The notes: a model not told the origin generated them from the sequence alone. Shown: positions 36,685-45,618, numbered from the stretch's first letter. The stretch: DNA of 64,000 nucleotides from Georhizobium profundi (GCF_003952725.1 NZ_CP032509.1:2008001-2072000), one strand, 5' to 3'. Translations and numbers: made by a program.

Positions 36685-39600
36685 TTAAGGGTTAAAAACG
36701 ATTGGATTTGTAGCGTGGACAGTATCTGCATTCAGTTGGTCACTGGAGGATAAACCCCGTCCTTTGATAGTAGCATAAACCGCAGGAATGACGATCAGGG
36801 TCAGCAACGACGACGACACCATGCCGCCGATCATCGGCACTGCGATCCGTTGCATGATCTCCGATCCAGAACCCGTACTCCATAAAATGGGGATGAGACC
36901 TGCCATGATGGTGACGACTGTCATGATTTTGGGACGCACCCGCTCGACCGCTCCCACCATAACCGCCTGATGCAGGTCAGTGCGTTGAAAGGGACGTCCT
37001 TCCAATTCGCATCGTGTCTTGGCATCAGTAAGTGCGTGGTCGAGATAGATGAGCATGATCACGCCTGTCTCCGCGGCAACGCCTGCAAGCGCGATGAAAC
37101 CGACGGCGACGGCCACCGACGTGTTGAACCCTAGCCACCACATCAGCCAAATGCCTCCGACGAGCGCGAATGGCAAAGACAGCATGACGATCAGGGTCTC
37201 GGTCAGACGGCGGAAGTTCAGGTAAAGCAGGAGGAAAATGAGAGCCAGAGTCAACGGCACGACGACCTTAAGGCGCTCCACAGCGCGTTCGAGATATTCG
37301 AACTGGCCGCTCCAACCGACGGAGTAGCCGTCTGGCAGGTCGACGGCTTGGGCGACAGCCGCCTGGGCCTCCGCTACGTAACCGCCCAAGTCGCGTCCTG
37401 CGATATCGACAAAGATATAGGCGGCTAGACGCCCGTTCTCCGTCCTGATCGAACTAGCACCACGGGCGAGTTCGACAGAGGCGACTTCGCCAAGCGGGAT
37501 AGCGCCGCCGCCGGGTAGGGCGATTTCGATGTCGCGCGCGATCGAGTCCGGATCGCTTCGCAGCGCCCTGGGGTAGCGGATCGACACGCCGTAGCGTTCG
37601 CGCCCTTCAACCGTCGACGTTACGACTTGGGCACCCAGAGCCATGGAAATCACGTCTTGGACGTCTGTGACGGAGAGCCCGTAGCGGCCGAGAGCCGTAC
37701 GATCGGGGGTGATGTCGAGAAAATAGCCGCCGATGACCCGCTCAGCATAGGCGCTCGACGTCCCTGGAACAGTTTGTAATACCGTTTCTACTTCGCGGGC
37801 TACGCCTTCGATGCCTTCCAGATTTGGTCCGTAGACTTTCACGCCAACTGGTGTCCGGATGCCCGTCGCAAGCATGTCGATCCGGGCCCGGATCGGCATC
37901 GTCCAAGCATTCGCAACACCTGGGAACTGGAGCGCTGCGTCCATTTCGGCCTTCAAACTTTCGACCGTCACGCCCTCCCGCCATTCGTCCTTGGGTTTCA
38001 GGTTGATGATGGTCTCGAACATTTCCATTGGAGCAGGATCTGTCGCCGTTCCAGCGCGGCCGGCCTTGCCGAACACTGAAGCGACTTCCGGAAAGGACTT
38101 GATAATCCGGTCCTGCGTTTGCATCAGCTCAGCAGCTTTGGTCACCGACAGACCCGGTAGGGTCGTCGGCATATACATCAGTGTGCCTTCGTCAAGATCG
38201 GGCATGAATTCGCTGCCGAGCTGCCGGGCTGGCCAGATGGTCACGGCAAGGATGAGCAACGCGATCAAGATCGTCGCGCTTTTTGCCTGAAGAACGGTCC
38301 GGATGACAGGTCTGTAGGCTCCGATCAGAACTTGGTTCACGGGGTTTCTGTGCTCCGGGACGATCCTGCCTCTGACGAAGATGACCATGAGAGCTGGTAC
38401 CAGCGTGACGGACAATATCGCAGCAGCCGCCATGGCGAAGGTCTTGGTGAACGCAAGCGGCGCGAACAACCGGCCTTCCTGCGATTCCAGCGTGAAGATC
38501 GGCAGGAACGAGACTGTGATGATGAGGAGGCTGAAGAACAGTGCGGGTCCCACTTCGGATGCTGCATCGATCAGCACTTCGAGACGGGGTTTTTCCGGGG
38601 GCGCGCGTTCGAGGTGCTTGTGGGCGTTCTCGACCATGACGATTGCCGCGTCGATCATCGCCCCGATCGCGATCGCGATTCCGCCCAGGCTCATGATGTT
38701 GGCGCCAATGCCCAAGAGTTGCATCACCGCAAACGCCATGAGGATGCCGACGGGCAGCATGATGATAACGACCAGGGCGCTGCGGACGTGGAGTAGGAAC
38801 ACGATCGTCACCAACGCGACCACGATCGATTCTTCGATCAGCGTCGTCTTGAGCGTCGCAATGGCGGCCTCGATGAGTTCGGACCTGTCATAAACGGGCA
38901 CGATGTCGGTCCCGGCCGGAAGGCTGTCTTTGATCGCCGAAAGGCTCCGCTTTACGTTGTCGATCACGTCGAGCGCATTGGCACCGAAGCGCTGCAGAAC
39001 AATGCCGCTCGCGACCTCGCCTTCGCCGTCGAGTTCGGTGATACCACGGCGTTCATCGGCGACGACTTCCACACGCGCCACGTCGGCAAGTCGAAGAGGG
39101 ACGCCGCCGTCTGCCATGAGAGCGATGTTTTCCAGGTCGCCCACGCCTTCAAGATATCCTTGCCCGCGAACCATGAACTCGAACTCGGAAAGTTCTACGG
39201 TACGCCCTCCAACGTCCATGTTGCTGTCGCGCACGGCATCAGCCACATCGCTAAGCGTCAAGCCGGCGGACCGCAAACGTGCAGGATCTATCACCACCGA
39301 ATATTGCTTGACGAAACCGCCAACACTGGCAACCTCGGCGACGCCTTCGGCTTCGGAAGCAGCGAACCTCACCACCCAGTCCTGCAGGGAGCGCAGTTCG
39401 GCTAGCGTCAGTTCTTTCGCGACCACAGCGTATTGGTAGACCCAGCCCACGCCAGTGGCATCCGGGCCGAGCGTCGGCGTCACGCCGGCCGGCAGTCGGC
39501 TTGCTGCCGCGTTGAGGTATTCCAGAACCCGGCTCCGGGCCCAATACGGATCGGTGCTGTCTTCAAAGATGACGTAGACGAACGATACTCCGAAGAATGA

Positions 39601-39855
39601 GAAGCCGCGAACGACCCTCGACTGCGGCACCGTAAGCATGGCCGTGGTCAAGGGATATGTAACCTGGTCTTCGACCACCTGCGGAGCCTGCCCCGGATAC
39701 TCCGTGAAAACGATGACTTGAACGTCCGAAAGATCGGGAATCGCGTCGAGAGGAAGCGTGCGCAGTGCGTAGATCCCCGCGGCCGAGGCAAACACAGCCG
39801 CGAAGACGACGAGGAACAGGTTTCTTGACGACCAAGCGATGATGCGCGCGATCAT
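36685..39855 (-). CDS. cusA: CusA, heavy-metal RND efflux pump
   Basis: The 1056 aa product has the full RND architecture: twelve membrane helices in two sets of six separated by large periplasmic loops, and the HME-family start RIIAWSSRNLFLVVFAAVFA with LPLDAIPDLSDVQVIV. The segment LMYMPTTLPGLS and several periplasmic Met residues match monovalent-metal (Cu/Ag) pumps. It moves Cu(I) from periplasm or membrane out through a TolC-type duct. It overlaps cusB by ATGA. Appears intact. Confidence 0.95.
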   Translation of the reverse strand: MIARIIAWSSRNLFLVVFAAVFASAAGIYALRTLPLDAIPDLSDVQVIVFTEYPGQAPQVVEDQVTYPLTTAMLTVPQSRVVRGFSFFGVSFVYVIFEDSTDPYWARSRVLEYLNAAASRLPAGVTPTLGPDATGVGWVYQYAVVAKELTLAELRSLQDWVVRFAASEAEGVAEVASVGGFVKQYSVVIDPARLRSAGLTLSDVADAVRDSNMDVGGRTVELSEFEFMVRGQGYLEGVGDLENIALMADGGVPLRLADVARVEVVADERRGITELDGEGEVASGIVLQRFGANALDVIDNVKRSLSAIKDSLPAGTDIVPVYDRSELIEAAIATLKTTLIEESIVVALVTIVFLLHVRSALVVIIMLPVGILMAFAVMQLLGIGANIMSLGGIAIAIGAMIDAAIVMVENAHKHLERAPPEKPRLEVLIDAASEVGPALFFSLLIITVSFLPIFTLESQEGRLFAPLAFTKTFAMAAAAILSVTLVPALMVIFVRGRIVPEHRNPVNQVLIGAYRPVIRTVLQAKSATILIALLILAVTIWPARQLGSEFMPDLDEGTLMYMPTTLPGLSVTKAAELMQTQDRIIKSFPEVASVFGKAGRAGTATDPAPMEMFETIINLKPKDEWREGVTVESLKAEMDAALQFPGVANAWTMPIRARIDMLATGIRTPVGVKVYGPNLEGIEGVAREVETVLQTVPGTSSAYAERVIGGYFLDITPDRTALGRYGLSVTDVQDVISMALGAQVVTSTVEGRERYGVSIRYPRALRSDPDSIARDIEIALPGGGAIPLGEVASVELARGASSIRTENGRLAAYIFVDIAGRDLGGYVAEAQAAVAQAVDLPDGYSVGWSGQFEYLERAVERLKVVVPLTLALIFLLLYLNFRRLTETLIVMLSLPFALVGGIWLMWWLGFNTSVAVAVGFIALAGVAAETGVIMLIYLDHALTDAKTRCELEGRPFQRTDLHQAVMVGAVERVRPKIMTVVTIMAGLIPILWSTGSGSEIMQRIAVPMIGGMVSSSLLTLIVIPAVYATIKGRGLSSSDQLNADTVHATNPIVFNP

Positions 39856-41276
39856 GGCTCGATAACCTCCGACTGAAAGGCACTGAAAGCGGCGTTGAGG
39901 TTGCTTTCGGCATCGATCAGGAAGTTGCCGGAAACGACTACGGCTTCGCCTTCGGCGATGCCTTCCAGGATTTCGGTCTGGCCGCCGCTGCGCATCCCCA
40001 CCCGGACGTCGCGAGGCTCGAAGCGCCCTTCGCCGAGGTCGACAAATACGGATTGGCGTTTACCGGTGTCGATTACCGCTCCGTCGGGCACAGTAATTGT
40101 CTTGGCAGTCTGCTTTCCCTTGATTGCGACTTCGGCATACATATTCGCAAGAAGGATTCCGTCGGGATTGGGGAGTTCGATGCGGACCCTGGTTGTTCGG
40201 GTCTGCTCCCGAATTTCTGGGTAGATCTGATTGACCGTGCCTTCGAATTCCTTGCCGGGCAGGCTGCGGATACGCACGATCGCCTCCGCGTCAAGGCTCA
40301 CATCCGAAACCAGGTATTCGGGGATCTCGGCCATGATCCATACCCGCGAGGTATCCGCGATGCGGAACAGGACGTCACCGGGCCCGGCCATCATGCCGGG
40401 CACGACTGACCTCTCGAGAACGACCCCGTTGCGGGAGGCGGATACGACGATGCTTTCGGGAACGGCCCGTGTCGTCTCCATGTCTTGGACGGCGGACTCG
40501 GGTACCCCGAGGTTCTTTAGACGAAGCCGGCTCCCTGACATCGCCTGCCCGGATAATCCGCTCTTAAGATCCGAGAGAAACTGGGCCCCCGCGGCCGCGA
40601 TGTCGCGCGAATATACACGCATCAGTTCATCGCCGGCCTCGATCTGATCACCGGTCGTGACGTCTGCGACGGTTTCAACAAATGTTTCGACACGCGGCGA
40701 CACGACGCTAACCAGACGTTCGTCGAGCGTCACGATACCGGGAACATCAACAGATCGTGCGATGACCCCAAGCATGGCATGTTCGGTCTTCACCCCGGTT
40801 CTCTGGATTTTTCCTGCCGAAACTACGACTGAAGAGTCACTTGGCTGCTCGCCCTCGTAAACCGGAATGTAGTCCATTCCCATCCAATCCTTTTTCGGGA
40901 CCGGCGAGGTGTCCGCGAGGCCCATCGGATTGCGGTAGTAAAGGACTTTACCGCTTGCAGCCGGAACGAGGGCGATGTCTTGCGGAGTTATCGGGCCTTG
41001 TTCGCCCAGCGTGACGTCTTCGCTTGCCCGCACGGCCTCGAAAGGCTCTCCCTCCTCCGTCTCGGTGGCAGTTGCCGAATAGATGGCTTCCCCCGCCGGA
41101 TGCCGATAGTAGAGAATGGCCCCCTGCTCCCCGGCCGTGTTCGGGGACGTCGGCGATGGGGCGACGGCGGGAACTAAAGATGCGGTGGTAAGTCCTCCGT
41201 CCTGCCCGACCCAATACCCTGCTGCCCCGCTCGCAAGTATGAGTACCAGGGTCGTCACTATTCCAGCGGGCCTCAC
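39852..41276 (-). CDS. cusB: CusB, membrane-fusion protein of the copper efflux pump
   Basis: The 474 aa product starts at a GTG overlapping the previous stop (GTGA). After one membrane anchor it has two copies of a YYR-x-P heavy-metal motif: a degenerate one (LYYRHPAGEAIY) and a typical one (YYRNPMGLADTSP then KDWMGMDYIPVYEG). The body has the lipoyl/barrel-sandwich and beta-barrel segments of adaptor proteins (VDVPGIVTLDERLVSVVSPR; IAEGEAVVVSGNFLIDAES). It links CusA to the outer-membrane factor and transfers Cu(I). Confidence 0.93.
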   Translation of the reverse strand: MRPAGIVTTLVLILASGAAGYWVGQDGGLTTASLVPAVAPSPTSPNTAGEQGAILYYRHPAGEAIYSATATETEEGEPFEAVRASEDVTLGEQGPITPQDIALVPAASGKVLYYRNPMGLADTSPVPKKDWMGMDYIPVYEGEQPSDSSVVVSAGKIQRTGVKTEHAMLGVIARSVDVPGIVTLDERLVSVVSPRVETFVETVADVTTGDQIEAGDELMRVYSRDIAAAGAQFLSDLKSGLSGQAMSGSRLRLKNLGVPESAVQDMETTRAVPESIVVSASRNGVVLERSVVPGMMAGPGDVLFRIADTSRVWIMAEIPEYLVSDVSLDAEAIVRIRSLPGKEFEGTVNQIYPEIREQTRTTRVRIELPNPDGILLANMYAEVAIKGKQTAKTITVPDGAVIDTGKRQSVFVDLGEGRFEPRDVRVGMRSGGQTEILEGIAEGEAVVVSGNFLIDAESNLNAAFSAFQSEVIEP

Positions 41277-41668
41277 GGAAGTACCTCCAAGGGCAGTTCC
41301 GCCGTGACCGTCTCGGTCTCTCCTTGAATTTTGGCGGCGATCTGAAGGCGCCAATTGCCTTCCATCATCAGGTCAGCACGAAAACGGTAAAGACCATCGT
41401 CAAGTTCTTCGACGGGTTGGAGGGGTGCGGTCATGGCAGCCATTCCATCGGGAGCCATGTCCAGTCTTAGGGCGTAGATTACGGCTCTCGGAACGCTGTT
41501 GCCTTCGGCATCGATGAGCCGCACCGTCAAAGCGTTGTCGCCGACGGTCGCTACTTCGTCGACGATCTCAAATCGGAAGCCTTCGTCCGCCGCCAGGACG
41601 GACGTCATCAACAACAGTAGCGATGCGGATGCCAGAAACGACGCGAGCATAGCAAGCCGGTCATTCAT
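41273..41668 (-). CDS. FixH/YtkA-like periplasmic domain protein
   Basis: The 131 aa product has an N-terminal signal or anchor (ASFLASASLLLLMTSVLA) and a beta-sandwich domain of the YtkA/FixH kind: FEIVDEVATVGDNALTVRL, APDGMAAMTAPLQPV and GLYRFRADLMMEGNWRLQI. Such proteins are common partners of CusB in alphaproteobacteria and of copper-inserting systems. Overlaps at both ends (ATGA and GTGA) tie it to cusB. Confidence 0.78.
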   Translation of the reverse strand: MNDRLAMLASFLASASLLLLMTSVLAADEGFRFEIVDEVATVGDNALTVRLIDAEGNSVPRAVIYALRLDMAPDGMAAMTAPLQPVEELDDGLYRFRADLMMEGNWRLQIAAKIQGETETVTAELPLEVLP

Positions 41669-41925
41669 TGCGAATCCTTTCCGGCGCTAGGAGTGGGCGC
41701 CGGCTTCACACCGACGCAAAGTCCGAGTGCGCAAGCTGTTGCGCATGGCAGTGCTCCCAGCAGAAAGGGCGCGAGGCCGACCGCCGTCAGCCAGCCCCAG
41801 TTAAGCGCCGCCCCGATACCAACGGCCAAAGTGACGGCGAGCAGCGTCCAGCGAATACGCAGCCGCGGTCGTGCGGAGTGACAGACGTCAGCACGCACGG
41901 CTGCGGCATGTTCGATCATGTTCAT
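41665..41925 (-). CDS. small two-span membrane protein, unknown
   Basis: The 86 aa product, from the ATG at 41925, has two hydrophobic segments (WTLLAVTLAVGIGAALNWGW and LAPFLLGALPCATACALGLC) with three cysteines in the second. Its stop overlaps the FixH-like gene. It is part of the cus operon; copper transfer is only a guess from the cysteines. Confidence 0.65.
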   Translation of the reverse strand: MNMIEHAAAVRADVCHSARPRLRIRWTLLAVTLAVGIGAALNWGWLTAVGLAPFLLGALPCATACALGLCVGVKPAPTPSAGKDSQ

Positions 41926-41954
41926 CTTGTTTGCTTTCTCAAGGACGGCTGATC

Positions 41955-42095
41955 CTAGCGCGGCGGTCCGTTCCGCAAATACTTGATCAGTGCAGCAGCC
42001 ACGAGCACCAGCACGATGAGAGCGAGGACCGAAAAAGCACTCATTCCCCACATCATCCAGCCCATGCATTCCATAGAACCCATATCATTCATCAT
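41955..42095 (-). CDS. 46-aa Met-rich single-span membrane peptide, second copy
   Basis: The product starts MMNDMGSMECMGWMMWGMSA, followed by a hydrophobic helix (VLALIVLVLVAAALIKYL) and RNGPPR. Length (46 aa), the MMWGM motif, the helix and the KY plus basic end all match the peptide at 24879-25019. The start is the first of two adjacent ATGs, with GAAGAG upstream. It lies at the front of the cus genes, 29 bases before the next. Confidence 0.75.
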   Translation of the reverse strand: MMNDMGSMECMGWMMWGMSAFSVLALIVLVLVAAALIKYLRNGPPR

Positions 42096-42268
42096 GTTGA
42101 ATTTTCTCTTCTTATGCGTACGCAATCAGCGCAGCACCTGCGTGCTGCTCTTCCGCAATCGCGCGAAATCGACTTCAGATTTTAGGTAGAGTCGGCCTAT
42201 CGGCCGGGCCATGGAGGTCAATCGCGGGCGACATCACACCGCGACAACCTCAATTCCGCTGTTATGGG

Positions 42269-42598
42269 TCAGGCCGTTCGACGGGGAGGAAAGGGGTCAG
42301 GCGTACGGACGACGCCCAAAGAGAACATAGCGATGAAAATCTCATGCGACGTGCGATGCAAGAAATCGGCTTTTGCCGTAGAGTTTAAAATTGCAGGACA
42401 AGCCGTGATGCAGGCGGTCATGCAAGACATGCTGTTGGCTTCTTCATCGCAGTCCAGGCAGTCGATCATGTCCGCCATTTCGCCGGACTGGGCTTCCATC
42501 TCGATCACCATCGACGCGGCTAACCCCGTCTGCAATAGTGTTGCTGCGGCGACCGCGACAACAATAAGCACGAGTAGTGATCTGATCCACGTCCGCAT
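42269..42598 (-). CDS. Cys-rich membrane protein (CopL/DUF2946-like layout), third copy
   Basis: The 109 aa product has an N-terminal helix (LLVLIVVAVAAATLLQTGLA), an acidic Met-rich linker, and cysteines in IDCLDCDEEA and MSCMTACITACP. It ends VVRTPDPFPPRR. Layout agrees with the two other His/Cys-rich proteins noted, although sequence identity looks low. It is probably the first gene of the cus operon. Confidence 0.6.
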   Translation of the reverse strand: MRTWIRSLLVLIVVAVAAATLLQTGLAASMVIEMEAQSGEMADMIDCLDCDEEANSMSCMTACITACPAILNSTAKADFLHRTSHEIFIAMFSLGVVRTPDPFPPRRTA

Positions 42599-43011
42599 GA
42601 AGCAATGTTAAACTAGCCAATATGTTCTGTCCATCTACGCGTCGTCGTTCTCCACGCGACTGCGCACCTCGCGCCGTCGACCTGAGCCAAGGCGTCAACA
42701 GGGGGACGCAATTCATTCGTTTCAAAATTGCTGCATCAGCGTAAAGACAAATAGTTTAAGCTCGCATAACTTTCCCGTGGTGCTGGAGCGGCTTCCACGA
42801 AGTTAAACCGCTGTAGATGAACTAAAGAAACTGACAGCCAGACCGTCATTGTTCATTGGAAATCTTGCGGCAGGCGAACTTGATCGAATGGCAATGCTTG
42901 ATTGTGATCATTGCTCGCCACTGGATGGTTTCCGTTCGTCGGGACCTCAACAGAAATGGGCCGCGCGATCAGTGCAACGCGGCCCAATATTCAGCTGATA
43001 CTCACTGTTGA
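42599..43011. other. intergenic stretch, no gene seen
   Basis: The region lies between the cus operon start and the end of the next minus-strand gene. It should carry the cus promoter. No known operator or structured repeat was recognised; open frames are short and unlike proteins. Confidence 0.45.
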
Positions 43012-43437
43012 TTACATGCCGCCGACGGTGAAGGGCAGCGCGTAAGCCGTGTTGTCCGGACGCATGCCGGGCGTGTCGACATCGGTCATGCCTTCTGCGA
43101 AGTCGTAGGTGTCGTTGTCGTTCGTTTCGTAGTGGATCATGGCAACGTAGCTGGTGCGCTCCATGGCTCCGCCCTCGACCTCCACGGTGACATTTTCGCT
43201 GTCACCGGCAGGGACTGCCACATGACCGATAGAGGCGGGAAGCACAGGCTCGCCGTTCTCGACGGCATGAATGACGACATACCCATCCTGATCGATCTTG
43301 ACCGATGGGAAGACGACCGAGCCATCTTCAATGGTTGCACCGTCAACGTTGATGTTGAGATGGTCCGCGTAGGCGATACCGCCCATGACGACCGATGCCG
43401 CAGCGGCCGCAAGTGCGGTCTTTGCAAATGTTCTCAT
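43012..43437 (-). CDS. exported DUF7282-like protein
   Basis: The 141 aa product has a signal peptide (ALAAAAASVVMGGIAYADH) and a beta-rich domain with VFPSVKIDQDGYVVIHAVE, VAVPAGDSENVTVEVEG and YVAMIHYETNDNDTYDF. This resembles DUF7282-type domains, whose function is unknown. It stands alone and diverges from the next plus-strand genes; the shared gap has a MerR-type dyad. Assignment from memory of the pattern, moderately sure. Confidence 0.6.
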   Translation of the reverse strand: MRTFAKTALAAAAASVVMGGIAYADHLNINVDGATIEDGSVVFPSVKIDQDGYVVIHAVENGEPVLPASIGHVAVPAGDSENVTVEVEGGAMERTSYVAMIHYETNDNDTYDFAEGMTDVDTPGMRPDNTAYALPFTVGGM

Positions 43438-43452
43438 AATGACACTCCCATG

Positions 43453-43485
43453 TTGAGCCTCCAGCGGTGCTGGGGTCCCTAAACT
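43453..43485 (+). promoter_or_regulatory. candidate MerR-type promoter with over-long spacer
   Basis: TTGAGC (43453-43458) is followed by the dyad CTCCAGC-GGT-GCTGGGG and then TAAACT (43480-43485), a -35/-10 pair about 20-21 bases apart. The long spacer with a central dyad is typical of MerR-regulated metal promoters. It points toward the Met-rich peptide remnant and the glutaredoxin-MauE gene. Confidence 0.5.
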
Positions 43486-43554
43486 TTACGAGAGAGCGGC
43501 AGACTTAGTTTCAACCTCACCCGGCGCGGATCGAACAACAGAAGGAATGAAACA

Positions 43555-43664
43555 ATGATGCATGTTGAAATGGGACGCAGCGGGTTGATGTTCGGCATGG
43601 CTTTTTGTGCATGCTGGTCGTCGTCGTCCTGCTGCTGGTTGCAGCCGCCGCGATGAGAGGGTGA
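43555..43664 (+). pseudogene. Met-rich single-span membrane peptide, frameshifted
   Basis: From ATG 43555 (GAAGGA upstream) the frame gives MMHVEMGRSGLMFGMAF. At a run of five Ts (43602-43606) the frame breaks; with a sixth T it continues as LCMLVVVVLLLVAAAAMRG and stops at 43664. The restored 36-aa peptide has the same Met-rich head and single helix as those at 24879 and 41955. It is either a third, inactivated copy or a homopolymer sequencing error. Confidence 0.6.
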
Positions 43665-43742
43665 AGCTCGCACGCCTCCCAAGTGAACAAACGGCGATCT
43701 TGGACGTTTCGCTAGCACACGCAAACAGTGGAGATTGACGAC

Positions 43743-44486
43743 ATGGATGCAAACGTTGTGCGTCAGGCCGAGCTTTATCGCATGGCAACGAACGAACACA
43801 TCTGTCCTTTCGGTCTCAAGTCCAAAGACCTCCTTCGTCGCCAAGGCTATAAGATCGACGATCACCAGCTGACGACGCGTGCCAGGACTAATGCATTCAA
43901 ACAGCAAGAAGGCGTTGAGACGACGCCGCAAACTTTTATCAATGGCACGCGCATCGGCGGATACGATGACCTTCTGGTGCATTTCGAAAAGAGCGGCCAG
44001 AATTCCCTGGCTGTGACCTATAAACCGGTGATCGCGGTCTTCGCCACTGCCGCACTGATGGCGCTCTCGTTCAACTGGGCTGCCTTCGGCGCGCTGCTAA
44101 CCATCCAAGCAGTCCAATGGTTCATCGCCATTTCAATGTGCGTCCTTGCGATCCTCAAACTGCGGGATATCGAGAGCTTTTCAAACATGTTCTTGGGCTA
44201 CGATCTGCTGGCCCAACGATATGTTCCCTATGCTTATGTATACCCCTTCGGCGAGGCTCTCGCAGGCATCCTGATGATCGCAGGTGCATTGCTGTGGGTC
44301 GCAATTCCGATCGCCCTCGTCATTGGCACCATCGGCGCGATCTCGGTTTTTAAGGCTGTTTATGTCGACAGACGAGAACTCCAATGTGCCTGCGTAGGCG
44401 GCGATAGCAATGTGCCCCTTGGCTTCGTCTCTCTCACCGAAAACTTGATGATGGTCTCAATGGCCATCTGGATGCTCGTCAAATAG
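43743..44486 (+). CDS. glutaredoxin-MauE fusion membrane protein
   Basis: The 247 aa product starts at the ATG with GGAG 9 bases upstream. Residues about 1-80 form a glutaredoxin-like domain with CPFG in place of CPYC and TTPQTFINGTRIGGYDDL. Residues about 90-247 form four membrane helices of the MauE/DoxX type with CACVGGDSNVPLG between helices. Such fusions are thought to pass reducing power across the membrane or aid maturation of periplasmic redox proteins. Followed 15 bases later by the DUF305 gene. Confidence 0.82.
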   Translation: MDANVVRQAELYRMATNEHICPFGLKSKDLLRRQGYKIDDHQLTTRARTNAFKQQEGVETTPQTFINGTRIGGYDDLLVHFEKSGQNSLAVTYKPVIAVFATAALMALSFNWAAFGALLTIQAVQWFIAISMCVLAILKLRDIESFSNMFLGYDLLAQRYVPYAYVYPFGEALAGILMIAGALLWVAIPIALVIGTIGAISVFKAVYVDRRELQCACVGGDSNVPLGFVSLTENLMMVSMAIWMLVK

Positions 44487-44501
44487 GAGGACCGATTTAT
44501 C

Positions 44502-44999
44502 ATGACCTACGGCCGCTTCTTCGCGATGATCGCCACTTCGACGGTGGTTATGTTCGTCCTGATGTATCTCAACACTTATGCACTGGACCATGTCACCTAC
44601 AGCCAGACCCGTACATGGATGGCGATCTATATGGGTGCCGTCATGGCGATCGTCATGATCGGATACATGTGGTCCATGTACGAGAATACTAGCGCTAACG
44701 TTGCCATTGCTGTGGGGAGCGCAGTGATATTCGCAACGAGCCTATGGCTTGTGCGCAGTCAGGAAACGGTGGGAGATATTTCTTACATGAAGGCGATGAT
44801 CCCGCATCATTCCATCGCCATCATGACAAGTGAACGCGCCCAGATACGCGATCCGCGTGTCCGAGAACTTGCCGACGAAATTATCGAAGCTCAGGTGCGA
44901 GAGATTGATGAGATGAAGCAGCTGATCCGCGATCTCGAAAACAATGCAGTCCCGGATGATGCGCCAGTTTTGCCTGCAGGCAAAGACGATCAGAGCTGA
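44502..44999 (+). CDS. membrane-anchored DUF305 protein
   Basis: The 165 aa product has three hydrophobic segments in its first 90 residues and a C-terminal DUF305 half with YMKAMIPHHSIAIMTSERA and ELADEIIEAQVREIDEMKQL. The HHSIAIM motif is the DUF305 signature variant. It faces the periplasm if the N-terminus is inside. AGGAGG lies 10-15 bases before the ATG. Copper-related by family and context. Confidence 0.85.
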   Translation: MTYGRFFAMIATSTVVMFVLMYLNTYALDHVTYSQTRTWMAIYMGAVMAIVMIGYMWSMYENTSANVAIAVGSAVIFATSLWLVRSQETVGDISYMKAMIPHHSIAIMTSERAQIRDPRVRELADEIIEAQVREIDEMKQLIRDLENNAVPDDAPVLPAGKDDQS

Positions 45000-45117
45000 C
45001 AGATCGGCCGAGCGAGCTTTGCTGCGGCAGGTCGGCTGCTATTTGTAGTGATATCTAATGCTCGATGGATTATAAGTGAGGGTGCAGCATAGAGAAATTG
45101 GCGCGGGTGATAGCGCA

Positions 45118-45618
45118 ATGGTCGACCAGAATGCAACACTTGATAGAGTAGCATTGCTCCTCGGAGATCATAGTGTGGCTGAAAACCTCACTTGGCTGGT
45201 CAACGGCCCCTATCGCACAGGGCTGTATGAGGTAGATGGCATCGATTTCGATTCTTCCTTCAACACTACAATGCTGCCGAAACGTGACGCTGCGTTGAGA
45301 TTTCAATTTAAAGGCAAAGTCTTTGAGATCAACGCCCTGAACAGAGGCGGGGACCATAGCGGAAGCAGCTACACTTCGGAAATGTCGCTTTATGTTGATT
45401 CAGATCAGGTGTTGGTTGCCCGCCTTGAGAGCACCTATGGAGATTTCGGATGGAAACGCTCCGTCTCGATTGGTCCATTGACCCTGAAGCACGCGGCCCC
45501 TGGAGAGTGGATGGAGGACTTGCAAGCCATCGTGGAAGATTGCCGTACCTCGTGGAAGCCTAGGCAACAGCAACTCGAAGCTATGGGCATAGCAATGGAC
45601 ATCGACGAGCTTGGTTAA
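45118..45618 (+). CDS. hypothetical protein
   Basis: The 166 aa product begins MVDQNATLDRVALLLGDHSV and has a mixed alpha/beta, soluble composition (GLYEVDGIDFDSSFNTTMLP; YGDFGWKRSVSIGPLTLKH). I do not recognise a family. The start is uncertain: a GTG at 45076 would add 14 residues, and neither has a clear ribosome binding site. Codon use looks coding throughout. Confidence 0.5.
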   Translation: MVDQNATLDRVALLLGDHSVAENLTWLVNGPYRTGLYEVDGIDFDSSFNTTMLPKRDAALRFQFKGKVFEINALNRGGDHSGSSYTSEMSLYVDSDQVLVARLESTYGDFGWKRSVSIGPLTLKHAAPGEWMEDLQAIVEDCRTSWKPRQQQLEAMGIAMDIDELG

